From Hungateiclostridiaceae bacterium UBA3922 (GTDB lineage Bacteria > Bacillota > Clostridia > Acetivibrionales > DTU013): a stretch of DNA of 13,177 nucleotides. Made by a program: the position numbers and the translations under genes. The notes beneath the pieces are model-generated. The model did not search any database, was not told the DNA's origin, and saw nothing but the letters and a program-made list of their open reading frames with translations. The stretch is taken from the NCBI GenBank assembly GCA_002386045.1, contig DGEQ01000117.1:20824-34000 (forward strand), written 5' to 3'. Below, piece after piece: positions 5,977 through 13,177 of the stretch; the first letter of the stretch is position 1, and each line of letters begins with the position of its first letter.

Positions 5977-6034
5977 TGCAGGAAATACCAGAATGTGGTA
6001 AAATATCAGTAAACCGGGGTTGGGAGTTGAGTAT

Positions 6035-6373
6035 ATGGCACTGCCTGAAAAAGAAATAGACATAACGAGGAACATTAAGATCATTGAATGCCTCAAAAGC
6101 GAAATGCTCACTGAAGTGGCCGACCTTTTCAAGGTGCTGGCTGAAGGCACCCGGGAGGAGTTGCATGAATCGGTAGGAGATGTGCTTTCGAACATCATCC
6201 TGATAAGCTACCTGCTGGGCAAGCGTCTCGGCGTCAGCTACAATGCCGTCGAAGCAAAGATACGCAGCAAGGTCAGGCTGGGACTCGTGGAAAACAATGA
6301 CGCGGAAAAATATTACGGCGACCTGTCAGAGCTTTCAAAGCATCTGGGCAGCAGCAGGAGAAAGGAGAAATAG
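6035..6373 (+). CDS. MazG-like family protein
   Basis: The 112-residue protein resembles the small all-helical MazG-like proteins found beside gdpP in many Clostridia. The core KSEMLTEVADLFKVLAEG followed by ELHESVGDVLSNIILISYLLGK is the MazG-type pair of helices, with E and D residues in ESVGD at about 63-67 that could bind Mg. True MazG enzymes hydrolyse nucleoside triphosphates; activity of this short, divergent relative is not established. The ATG at 6035 follows GGGAG (6022-6026) by eight bases; an in-frame TTG at 6020 lies before that site and is unlikely. The gene is 58 bases after pheA and 20 before gdpP. TACCA-GAATG-TGGTA (5986-6000) overlaps a possible TAAAAT -10 just upstream, but no good -35 accompanies it. 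Confidence 0.8.
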   Translation: MALPEKEIDITRNIKIIECLKSEMLTEVADLFKVLAEGTREELHESVGDVLSNIILISYLLGKRLGVSYNAVEAKIRSKVRLGLVENNDAEKYYGDLSELSKHLGSSRRKEK

Positions 6374-6393
6374 GGGGACACCCTTTCCGGGAT

Positions 6394-8412
6394 ATGGATA
6401 GTAAGAAAATACTAAGCAGACTGATACCGCAGGTAAGCATCCACATATGGGTCATACTGCTGTTGACGGCGGTCATAGCAGTGCTGGACTGGATGGTGGC
6501 GATACCATGCTTCATCCTCTTTGCTTATCTTGCCTGGCACAACATCAAAACGAACTACAGGCGGAAGGCTGAAATATCCGAATTCATCGAGAACCTGAAC
6601 CTCAATATCGACACGGCGACGAAGGATACTCTGCTCAACTTCCCGATGCCTCTGGTCATAGCTGAACCGGACGGAGCTATAATATGGTACAACTCCTCCT
6701 TCAGGGATGTTTCAGAGAACACGGAGATTTTCGAGAATGCGGTCAAGACCGTCGTGAAGGAACTTCGCAGCGAACTGCCTGTGGACAGCGAGGAGCGGAA
6801 ACATATGCCGATATCCAGGCAGATAAGCCTGGACGGGCGGTACTACAATGTTCTTATCAGCGTAGCGAGGCGTGATCCGCAGGACGTGATGAGCAGCATC
6901 CTGATCCTTTATTTCATCGATACGACAGAACTCGTCACGCTGAAGCAGACATATACCGAAGAAAGGATAGTCGCCGGCATATGCGTCATAGACAATTACG
7001 ACGACCTGATGCAGAGCATGGAAGATCCGCTCAAGCCGCAGATACTTGCCGAGATAGACAAGCGGGTGGTCAGCTGGTTCTCTTTCACCGACGGTATCAT
7101 CAAGAAGTTCGAGAGGGACAAATACCTGTTCATATTCGAGCAGAAATACATGAAGGAGTTTGAGGAGAACAAGTTCGACATACTCGATTCCGTGAAAGAA
7201 ATAAACATAGGCAACAAGCTGCCTGTCACCCTCAGCCTCGGTTTCGGGCTCAACGGCGGTACGCTGGCGGAGAACCTCCGGTATGCTGCGGCTTCCATAG
7301 ACCTGGCGCTGGGCAGGGGAGGCGACCAGGCAGTGCTGAAAAACGGGGAAAACTTCAGCTTCTTTGGCGGGAAATCCAGGGAACTGGAAAAGAGGACGAA
7401 AGTGAAGGCAAGGGTCATCGCCTATGCGTTGCGCGAATTGATCGACCAGTCGGACCGGGTGCTGATCATGGGGCATGAAAACGGCGATATCGATTCGCTG
7501 GGCGCATCGCTCGGCCTTTACAGGGTCGTCCGCAGCAGGGACAGGGAGGCGTACATAGTACTGAACAGGATAAACCCCACCATCGAGAAACTGGTGGAGA
7601 TGATAAGGAAAGATGAGGAATATGCCGATTTGCTCATAACCGGTAGCGAAGCCCTGGCCCTTATGACCAGGAAGACGCTCCTCATCATTGTGGACAACCA
7701 CCGCAGAAGTTTTGCCGAAGTACCGGAACTGATCGACGAAAGTGAACAGACGGTGGTGATAGACCACCACAGGAGGGGCGCCGATTACATACAGGACACC
7801 GTGCTGACGTACCAGGAACCATACGCGTCTTCCACCAGTGAACTCGTCACGGAGGTCATCCAGTATATCGATGAAAAACTGAAGCTGAGCCAGGTTGAGG
7901 CAGTCGCCCTCTATGCCGGTATAGTCGTCGACACAAAGAACTTCACGTTCAAGACCGGCGTCAGGACATTCGAAGCGGCATCCTACCTGAGGCGGCAGGG
8001 AGTCGACACGGTAGTGGTCAAGAAACTGTTCCAGAACGACATCGAGACTTATTCAAAGGTCTCCTCGGTGGTCAGCAGTGCCGAACTGATAGACGGAGAT
8101 ATAGCGATATCGGTCTGCGGGGAGGATATCGACAATCCGCAGATGATAGCGGCAAAGGCGGCCGACGAACTGCTGAACCTTTCCGGGATATCGGCTTCGT
8201 TCGTGCTGAGCAGCGTCAACGGCGAAGTCTGGATAAGCGGAAGGTCCCTCGGAGATATAAACGTGCAAATGATACTGGAGAAGCTTGGCGGAGGAGGCCA
8301 CATGTCGGTGGCCGGAGCGCAGCTTCCCGACACGGACATAAATGATGCAAAAGAGAGGTTAAAATATGCTATAATGGATTACAAGGAAGAAATGGCGAAA
8401 CCGAATACATAA
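6394..8412 (+). CDS. gdpP: Cyclic-di-AMP phosphodiesterase GdpP (DHH-DHHA1)
   Basis: At 672 residues this is the standard length for GdpP (YybT), which cleaves c-di-AMP to pApA and so sets the second messenger that controls potassium, osmotic and wall balance. Two membrane segments lie at about 14-48. A PAS-like domain follows (about 80-180, with PMPLVIAEPDGAIIWYNSSF), then a degenerate GGDEF domain (about 190-330) lacking the GGDEF signature. The DHH domain carries HENGDIDSLGA (361-371), VDNH (433-436), the name-giving DHH at 457-459 and VVDTKNF (511-517). The DHHA1 domain ends with GGGGHMSVAG (632-641). All metal-ligand motifs appear intact. The ATG at 6394 has only a weak, distant GGGGGA before it. 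In clostridial genomes the gene normally precedes rplI and dnaB, as here. Confidence 0.96.
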   Translation: MDSKKILSRLIPQVSIHIWVILLLTAVIAVLDWMVAIPCFILFAYLAWHNIKTNYRRKAEISEFIENLNLNIDTATKDTLLNFPMPLVIAEPDGAIIWYNSSFRDVSENTEIFENAVKTVVKELRSELPVDSEERKHMPISRQISLDGRYYNVLISVARRDPQDVMSSILILYFIDTTELVTLKQTYTEERIVAGICVIDNYDDLMQSMEDPLKPQILAEIDKRVVSWFSFTDGIIKKFERDKYLFIFEQKYMKEFEENKFDILDSVKEINIGNKLPVTLSLGFGLNGGTLAENLRYAAASIDLALGRGGDQAVLKNGENFSFFGGKSRELEKRTKVKARVIAYALRELIDQSDRVLIMGHENGDIDSLGASLGLYRVVRSRDREAYIVLNRINPTIEKLVEMIRKDEEYADLLITGSEALALMTRKTLLIIVDNHRRSFAEVPELIDESEQTVVIDHHRRGADYIQDTVLTYQEPYASSTSELVTEVIQYIDEKLKLSQVEAVALYAGIVVDTKNFTFKTGVRTFEAASYLRRQGVDTVVVKKLFQNDIETYSKVSSVVSSAELIDGDIAISVCGEDIDNPQMIAAKAADELLNLSGISASFVLSSVNGEVWISGRSLGDINVQMILEKLGGGGHMSVAGAQLPDTDINDAKERLKYAIMDYKEEMAKPNT

Positions 8413-8425
8413 GCCGGAGGTTCAT

Positions 8426-8872
8426 ATGAAAGTCATATTGAAGCAGGATGTCAAGGGACTTGGAAAGAAAGACGACCTGGTCAATGTCAGCGACGGTTAT
8501 GCCAGGAATTTTTTATTTCCCAGGGGTCTTGCCGTTGAGGCCAACCAAAGCAACCTGAACATCGTGAAAACCAGGAAGGAAGCTGAAAAGAGCAGAAGGG
8601 ACAGGGAACTTGCACAGGCAAGGGAACTGGCCGAAGAACTCCGGGACGTGGAAGTGGTGATCAGGGCAAAGACGGGCGAAAACGGGAAACTCTTCGGATC
8701 GATCACCAGCAAGGACATTTCGGATAAACTGAAAGAGGATTTCGGGATGGACATTGACAGGAAGAAGATAGTGATACCCGATACGATCAAGACGACAGGG
8801 ACATACGAGATCGACGTGAAGCTTTATCCTGAGGTGAGCGGCAGGCTGAAGGTCAGGATAGAGTCGGAGTGA
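8426..8872 (+). CDS. rplI: 50S ribosomal protein L9
   Basis: The 148-residue protein has the L9 N-terminal rRNA-binding domain (MKVILKQDVKGLGKKDD, then GYARNFLFPRGLA at about 24-36), the long connecting helix rich in K, R and E (about 45-75), and the C-terminal domain with KLFGSITSKDI at about 88-98. L9 binds 23S rRNA near the L1 stalk and helps keep the reading frame. The start is the ATG at 8426, five bases after GGAGG (8416-8420). It follows gdpP by 13 bases, so the two are probably co-transcribed. Confidence 0.97.
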   Translation: MKVILKQDVKGLGKKDDLVNVSDGYARNFLFPRGLAVEANQSNLNIVKTRKEAEKSRRDRELAQARELAEELRDVEVVIRAKTGENGKLFGSITSKDISDKLKEDFGMDIDRKKIVIPDTIKTTGTYEIDVKLYPEVSGRLKVRIESE

Positions 8873-8883
8873 GGGACCGGACC

Positions 8884-8916
8884 GGGACCGGTGCGGGAGC
8901 CGGGAACGGTGCGGAG
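8884..8916 (+). repeat. GC-rich imperfect direct repeat after rplI
   Basis: GGGACCGGTGCGG at 8884-8896 recurs as GGGAACGGTGCGG at 8902-8914, an 18-base period with one mismatch. The stretch from 8873 is built almost wholly of GGACCGG-like pieces. It lies in the 95-base rplI-dnaB gap and has no T-run. Confidence 0.55.
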
Positions 8917-8923
8917 AAAGAGA

Positions 8924-8951
8924 ACAGATAACAGATATCAGATGACAGATA
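8924..8951 (+). repeat. Tandem heptamer repeat before dnaB
   Basis: Four 7-base units are joined without gaps: ACAGATA (8924-8930), ACAGATA (8931-8937), TCAGATG (8938-8944) and ACAGATA (8945-8951). The array ends three bases before the GGAGGGG of dnaB. The low-complexity composition differs from all surrounding sequence, and copy number could vary by slippage. Confidence 0.75.
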
Positions 8952-8967
8952 ACCGGAGGGGTCGTAA

Positions 8968-10311
8968 GTGGATCTTAGTGCCTTGGGGATGGTGCCACCT
9001 CACAATATCGAGGCAGAACAGGCAGTGCTCGGCTGTATGCTGCTCGATTCCGACGTGATCCCGACAGTGACGGAACTTATCAGGAGTTCGGATTTCTACC
9101 GGGAAGACCACAGGGAAATATGCGAAGCCATAATAGATATAGTGGAAAATGCCGGACCGGTCGACATAATCACCGTGGCAGAGCAACTGCAGCAGAGGGG
9201 GACGCTTGAGAAGGTCGGGGGCATCGACTATCTTGCAAGCATCACCAGTGCCGTGCCCACCACTGCCAATGCAAGGCATTATGCGAAGATCGTCGAGGAA
9301 AAGTCCCTGCTGCGCAGGCTGATAAAGGCGGCGCAGGATATCGCCGGTATGAGTTACGATGAGGCCGAGGAAGCCGAGTTCGTACTGGACAAAGCGGAAA
9401 AGGCCATATTTGACATTATCGAGAGGAGAAGCACTCAGGGATTCACCCACATCAAGGACGTGCTCCTCGAAACTTTCAGCAGGCTGGAAGAGCTTTACAA
9501 CAGCAAAAGCCCGATAACAGGGGTGCCTACAGGCTTTACGGACCTGGACATGAAAACTGCCGGGCTCCAGAATTCGGACCTCATCCTTATAGCAGCCCGC
9601 CCGGGCATGGGCAAGACGGCCATGGCGCTGAACATAGCACAGTATGCGGCAGTCCAGAAACATGTACCGGTAGCCCTGTTCAACCTCGAGATGTCCAAGG
9701 ACCAGCTCGTGAACAGGATGCTGTGCAGCGAGGTCATGGTCGACAGCCACAAGATGAGGACAGGCAAGCTTGACGACGAGGACTGGAAGAAGATAGCGAG
9801 AGCCCTGGGCCCGTTGTCGGAGGCGCCCATATATATAGATGACACTCCGGGCCTCACTGTAATGGACATCAGGGCAAAATGCAGAAGGCTGAAGCTCGAG
9901 AAAAGGCTCGGGCTCGTGGTGATCGACTACCTGCAGCTGATGCGCGGAAGAGGCAGGGCGGAGAACAGGCAGCAGGAGGTATCGGAAATATCGCGGTCGC
10001 TAAAAATACTGGCTAAGGAACTGAACGTGCCGGTAGTGACCATGTCGCAGCTCAGCAGGGGGCCCGAGTCCAGGACGGACCACCGGCCGATGCTCAGTGA
10101 TCTCAGGGAATCCGGCGCCATAGAACAGGATGCCGATATCGTCATGTTCCTGTACAGGGACGACTATTACAATCCGGACAGTGATAAAAAGAACATTGCC
10201 GAAGTCATCATCGCAAAACACAGGAACGGTTCTACCGGAACCATTTATCTCAAATGGTTCGGCCAATATACCAAGTTTGCGAATTTGGAAAGAGATGAAA
10301 TCTATCAGTGA
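8968..10311 (+). CDS. dnaB: Replicative DNA helicase DnaB/DnaC
   Basis: The 447-residue protein is the hexameric replicative helicase (called DnaC in B. subtilis). The N-terminal domain (about 10-110) starts with PPHNIEAEQAVLGCMLLD. A linker helix leads to the RecA-like core: Walker A ARPGMGKT (210-217), the catalytic glutamate in NLEMS (239-243), Walker B LVVIDYLQLM (316-325), the MSQLSR motif (359-364), and LSDLRESGAIEQDAD (376-390) with the arginine contacts. All motifs are intact and no intein interrupts the ATPase domain. The GTG at 8968 is the start, as GGAGGGG (8955-8961) lies six bases before it. It overlaps tilS by 17 bases at its 3' end. No lon-like gene lies between rplI and dnaB, unlike in some Clostridia. 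Confidence 0.97.
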   Translation: MDLSALGMVPPHNIEAEQAVLGCMLLDSDVIPTVTELIRSSDFYREDHREICEAIIDIVENAGPVDIITVAEQLQQRGTLEKVGGIDYLASITSAVPTTANARHYAKIVEEKSLLRRLIKAAQDIAGMSYDEAEEAEFVLDKAEKAIFDIIERRSTQGFTHIKDVLLETFSRLEELYNSKSPITGVPTGFTDLDMKTAGLQNSDLILIAARPGMGKTAMALNIAQYAAVQKHVPVALFNLEMSKDQLVNRMLCSEVMVDSHKMRTGKLDDEDWKKIARALGPLSEAPIYIDDTPGLTVMDIRAKCRRLKLEKRLGLVVIDYLQLMRGRGRAENRQQEVSEISRSLKILAKELNVPVVTMSQLSRGPESRTDHRPMLSDLRESGAIEQDADIVMFLYRDDYYNPDSDKKNIAEVIIAKHRNGSTGTIYLKWFGQYTKFANLERDEIYQ

Positions 10312-11752
10312 TTATGTTCTGAAATTCCAGAAGAAGATCCTGGATACCATCCTCGCGCACAAACTGATCGAACCCGGAGAGGGCGTCGTGGCAGGTGTTT
10401 CGGGCGGACCTGACTCTGTCTGCCTTATACATGTGCTAAGTACCCTCCGGGACGAACTCGGGATGAAACTGTATGCCGTACATGTAAACCACATGCTGCG
10501 CGGTGAAGAGGCGGATACCGACGAGGAATACACGGGACGCCTCTGCAGCGGACTGGGCGTACCGCTGCATGTCCTGCGGACGGATGTGGCTGCGGTCGCC
10601 GCAGAAATGGGCATTTCTGTCGAGGAAGCCGGCAGGGAGGTCCGGTACCGCGAGTTCGGCAGGCATGCGGAAGCCGTGGGAGCAGCTAAGATCGCGGTGG
10701 CGCACAACAGGAACGACCAGGCGGAGACGGTCATGCTGAACATAATAAGGGGCACCGGGACCAGGGGACTTTGCGGCATGGAATACATGAGGGGGAACAT
10801 AATAAGGCCCCTGCTTGCCACGGACAGGGAAGAGATCGAGCGGTACTGCAGGGAAGCCGGGCTTTCCCCCAGGACCGACAGCACCAACCTTGCCGGCGAG
10901 TATACACGAAATAAGGTGCGGCTCGGCCTGTTTTCCTATATAAATGAAAATTTTGGCGCCAGCATCGTCGACAGCCTCTGCAGGCTGGCGGAAAACGCCG
11001 CCGCCGACCAGCGTTACCTGGAGAAATGCGCTGCCGGGGCATTCGAATATGCCCTTCGTGAAAGCGGTGACGGGAGGGTCGGCATGGAAATCGCCAGGCT
11101 GCGGGAACTCGACCCCGCGATACTGATGCGCGTACTGAGGCAGGCAGTCATGCATGCGGCAGGGAGTGCAAAAGGAGTCGGCAGTGTACATTACCAGGCA
11201 TTGTCGGACCTTGTCAGGAAGGGGACTACCGGGATGCAGGCCGAACTGCCGCGTGGTATAAAGGCATCCGTTTCATATGGCGTGCTCAACGTGTTTCACG
11301 ATGGGAATCCCGGAGAAGAGGAACAGTGTCCCGCCGAATTTTCAAGGGACATTGAGGTGCCCGGTACGACGGTGGTGCCGGAGGCCGGAGCAGTTTTGGA
11401 GGCATCGGTCCACCCGGTGCTGAGTATTGATAAATATAAATCGCTGGGTTATAATCCATACGTGCAGTATTTTGATTATGATCTTCTGAAAAAGGGAATA
11501 CATATTAGAAACCGCCGGCCAGGCGATATTTTCAGACCTTTTGGATCAGGCGGCACCAAAAAGCTCAAGGAATATTTCATCGACAGCAAGATCCCCCGGG
11601 AAGAGCGCAGCCGTATCCCGCTCGTATGCAAGGGGAACGAGGTCGTTTGGGTCATAGGGCATAAAATAAGTGATAAATTCAAGGTAACTGAAAATACTAA
11701 AAAAGTGCTGAAAATCGAATTCAATCGGAGGGGTCATGACTATGATGAATGA
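10295..11752 (+). CDS. tilS: tRNA(Ile)-lysidine synthase
   Basis: The 485-residue protein fits the two-domain Bacillus-type TilS (472 in B. subtilis). It uses ATP to attach lysine to C34 of the tRNA-Ile with a CAU anticodon, so that it reads AUA codons, which are frequent in these genes. The PP-loop SGGPDS is at 36-41, followed by VNHMLRGEEAD at about 64-74 and the AHNRNDQAET motif at about 134-143. The TilS C-terminal domain holds RNRRPGDIFRPFGSGG and KKLKEYFIDSKIPREER. The start is set at the ATG at 10295, inside the dnaB coding end, preceded by GGAAAGAG. The frame is open further upstream but only as a shadow of dnaB. It overlaps hpt at the other end, so dnaB-tilS-hpt look translationally coupled. 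Confidence 0.95.
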   Translation: MKSISDYVLKFQKKILDTILAHKLIEPGEGVVAGVSGGPDSVCLIHVLSTLRDELGMKLYAVHVNHMLRGEEADTDEEYTGRLCSGLGVPLHVLRTDVAAVAAEMGISVEEAGREVRYREFGRHAEAVGAAKIAVAHNRNDQAETVMLNIIRGTGTRGLCGMEYMRGNIIRPLLATDREEIERYCREAGLSPRTDSTNLAGEYTRNKVRLGLFSYINENFGASIVDSLCRLAENAAADQRYLEKCAAGAFEYALRESGDGRVGMEIARLRELDPAILMRVLRQAVMHAAGSAKGVGSVHYQALSDLVRKGTTGMQAELPRGIKASVSYGVLNVFHDGNPGEEEQCPAEFSRDIEVPGTTVVPEAGAVLEASVHPVLSIDKYKSLGYNPYVQYFDYDLLKKGIHIRNRRPGDIFRPFGSGGTKKLKEYFIDSKIPREERSRIPLVCKGNEVVWVIGHKISDKFKVTENTKKVLKIEFNRRGHDYDE

Positions 11753-12287
11753 TATCGAAGAGGTCCTGGTGCCGCGGGAGCAGATACAGGAGATGGTAAA
11801 AAGGCTTGGCAGGCAGATATCCGAAGATTATGACGGCAAGGAACTCGTCCTCGTCGGGGTGCTGAAGGGCGGGTTCATTTTCCTGGCTGACCTGATGAGG
11901 GAGATCACGATACCCGTCGATATGGATTTCATATCGGTTTCCAGCTATGGCGCGTCCACGAGATCTTCGGGCGTCGTCAGGATAATAAAGGATATCGATC
12001 TGGACGTCGTCGGCAAACATGTACTGATAGTCGAGGACCTGGTCGATACGGGCCTGACGCTGAGGCACCTCAGGGATCTTTTCAATACGAGGGGACCGAA
12101 AAGCGTGAAGATCTGCACCGCCTTCGACAAGCCGTCGAGGAGGAAGGTGGAGATCGAAGTCGAGTACAAGGGCATAGAAGTGCCTGACAAATTCATCGTA
12201 GGCTATGGCCTGGACTATGCAGGCAAATACCGGAACCTTCCGGACGTCTGCACGCTTCGGGAAGAGGTCTACGAAAAAAAGCACTGA
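11742..12287 (+). CDS. hpt: Hypoxanthine phosphoribosyltransferase
   Basis: The 181-residue protein salvages hypoxanthine or guanine with PRPP to give IMP or GMP. It shows the family motifs in order: LVGVLKGG (37-44), the flexible loop SSYGAST (67-73), the PRPP site VEDLVDTGLT (97-106) and FIVGYGLDYAGKYRNLP (151-167), which forms the purine pocket. GGAGGGG at 11727-11733 lies eight bases before the ATG at 11742; ATG codons at 11736 and 11745 are in the same frame, so the exact start could shift by one or two codons. The gene overlaps the tilS stop by 11 bases. tilS-hpt-ftsH is a conserved order in Firmicutes. The name hprT is also used. Confidence 0.96.
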   Translation: MMNDIEEVLVPREQIQEMVKRLGRQISEDYDGKELVLVGVLKGGFIFLADLMREITIPVDMDFISVSSYGASTRSSGVVRIIKDIDLDVVGKHVLIVEDLVDTGLTLRHLRDLFNTRGPKSVKICTAFDKPSRRKVEIEVEYKGIEVPDKFIVGYGLDYAGKYRNLPDVCTLREEVYEKKH

Positions 12288-12368
12288 AGGCAGACAAAAA
12301 AACGGCGCCGGTGGTATATATGTGTTAGGACCCCAGCGTCCGTTGTGTTTATAAATAGTTTATGTTAA

Positions 12369-12379
12369 TATAATATAAT
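12369..12379 (+). promoter_or_regulatory. Probable ftsH -10 region with two overlapping TATAAT boxes
   Basis: Two perfect TATAAT boxes overlap by one base, at 12369-12374 and 12374-12379, in an A/T-rich stretch. The best -35-like sequence, TTGTGT at 12343-12348, is 20 bases from the first, so the -35 is uncertain. The hpt-ftsH gap (12288-12422) also holds a CGGCGCCG palindrome (12303-12310) and a short GGAC/GTCC hairpin, but no convincing terminator. ftsH therefore probably has its own promoter in addition to readthrough from hpt. Confidence 0.5.
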
Positions 12380-12422
12380 CTGAAAAGAAGACTGAGCCAT
12401 TGATGGGCCAGGAGGGAGATAT

Positions 12423-13177
12423 TTGAAGTATTTCAGGAACTTAAGCTTTTATATAGTGTTATTGGTGCTGGCGCTTTTCCTGGTGACTATCTATTCCGGT
12501 TCCGGGAATCCGGTACAGCTCAGCTATACCCAACTGCTGGCACATATAGAGAACAGCAACGTGCAGAGCATAGTGCTCAAGGCTGATGAAGCGACAGTCG
12601 AACTGATCACGCCAAACAAGGGATCCAGGACAAATGTGTATACCGTTTATATACCGTCGGTCGATTCGTTTACCGAATTGGTGACGCAAGCCTGGAAAGA
12701 GGGGAAGGTCAAGGATTTCAGGGGAGAGAAGCCGTGGACGGCGCCCTGGTGGATATCGATACTGCCTTCCCTTGGCCTTGTGATCATAATCGTTATCTTC
12801 TGGGTGTTCTTCCTGCAGCAGTCGCAGGCCGGAGGAGGAAACAGGGTCATGTCCTTCGGCAAGAGCCGCGCCCGGATCAATACCGATGAAAAGAGGAAAG
12901 TGACATTCGATGACGTGGCCGGTGCTGACGAGGAAAAGGAAGAACTCAAGGAGATCGTGGAATTCCTCAAATCTCCGAAAAAGTTCATAGAACTGGGAGC
13001 CAGGATACCCAAGGGCGTGCTGCTGGTGGGCCCGCCCGGCACAGGTAAGACGCTGCTTGCAAAGGCCGTATCCGGTGAAGCAGGAGTCCCGTTCTTCAGC
13101 ATCAGCGGTTCGGACTTCGTCGAGATGTTCGTAGGTGTAGGCGCATCGAGGGTTCGTGACCTTTTCGACCAGGCAAA
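12423..13177 (+). CDS. ftsH: ATP-dependent zinc metalloprotease FtsH, 3' end outside window
   Basis: The first 251 residues are present; the gene runs off the right edge. The start is a TTG at 12423, with GGAGGGAG at 12411-12418 just upstream and no ATG or GTG in a suitable place. Residues 6-24 form the first membrane helix, and about 110-131 the second; between them is the short extracytoplasmic domain (SYTQLLAHIE, then the EL..QAW region). The AAA domain opens with VTFDDVAGADEEKEEL (160-175) and shows Walker A VGPPGTGKT (202-210) and the pore-loop region FVEMFVGVG (232-240). The HEXXH protease site lies beyond the window. FtsH degrades membrane and regulatory proteins and is needed for sporulation in B. 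subtilis. Confidence 0.95.
   Translation, partial: MKYFRNLSFYIVLLVLALFLVTIYSGSGNPVQLSYTQLLAHIENSNVQSIVLKADEATVELITPNKGSRTNVYTVYIPSVDSFTELVTQAWKEGKVKDFRGEKPWTAPWWISILPSLGLVIIIVIFWVFFLQQSQAGGGNRVMSFGKSRARINTDEKRKVTFDDVAGADEEKEELKEIVEFLKSPKKFIELGARIPKGVLLVGPPGTGKTLLAKAVSGEAGVPFFSISGSDFVEMFVGVGASRVRDLFDQA

Noticed and set aside
6712..7770. 352-codon open frame on the minus strand opposite gdpP
   Set aside because: It is antisense to conserved GdpP domains, has no family motif and no ribosome binding site of note, and is explained by codon bias of the coding strand.
8938..9750. 270-codon open frame on the minus strand opposite dnaB
   Set aside because: It is antisense to the conserved DnaB N-terminal and ATPase regions and has no domain signature.
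1..13177. CRISPR array, insertion sequence, prophage or toxin-antitoxin system
   Set aside because: No regularly spaced repeats, transposase, integrase or paired small toxin genes were seen. The MazG-like protein is unrelated to the MazEF toxin pair.

Overview
The window reads as a stretch of chromosome from an endospore-forming member of the Clostridia (Firmicutes). The grounds are a complete spoIIE, a SigI-type sigma factor at the left edge, strong AGGAGG-type ribosome binding sites, and two gene neighbourhoods typical of Gram-positive spore formers. By eye the G+C content is close to one half, and arginine is written mostly with AGG, with frequent ATA for isoleucine. I cannot name a genus. 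Every gene I support lies on the + strand.

Layout from left to right. Positions 1-614 hold the end of a SigI-like sigma factor that enters from outside the window and whose C-terminal DNA-binding segment appears to be missing. Positions 615-742 carry a promoter with the long spacer typical of Spo0A-activated sigma-A promoters, followed by spoIIE (743-3115), the PP2C phosphatase that activates sigma-F in the forespore. A small tail-anchored membrane protein of unknown function follows (3250-3594). A good sigma-A promoter and a short structured leader resembling the S6:S18 autoregulatory RNA come before rpsF-ssb-rpsR (3713-4800), which ends at a clear intrinsic terminator (4813-4851). The next 288 bases have no convincing protein gene but hold two GC-rich hairpins and signals for a possible leftward small RNA. 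pheA (prephenate dehydratase) follows with its own promoter.

From 6035 to 12287 there is a tight run with small gaps or overlaps: MazG-like protein, gdpP (c-di-AMP phosphodiesterase), rplI, dnaB, tilS and hpt. ftsH starts at 12423 with a TTG codon and its own promoter region, and leaves the window at the right edge.

Two normally separate Firmicute loci are interleaved here. One is spoIIE...tilS-hpt-ftsH. The other is rpsF-ssb-rpsR...gdpP-rplI-dnaB. The second sits between spoIIE and tilS, with pheA inserted inside it. The genes serve translation (S6, S18, L9, tRNA-Ile lysidine synthase), replication (SSB, DnaB), nucleotide and second-messenger metabolism (Hpt, GdpP, possibly the MazG-like protein), phenylalanine synthesis, sporulation and membrane protein quality control.

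Most of the window is housekeeping. I did not find a convincing undescribed multi-gene system. The parts that deserve a second look are the shortened SigI, the unknown tail-anchored protein, the rpsF leader, the pheA upstream region and the small tandem repeats before dnaB.
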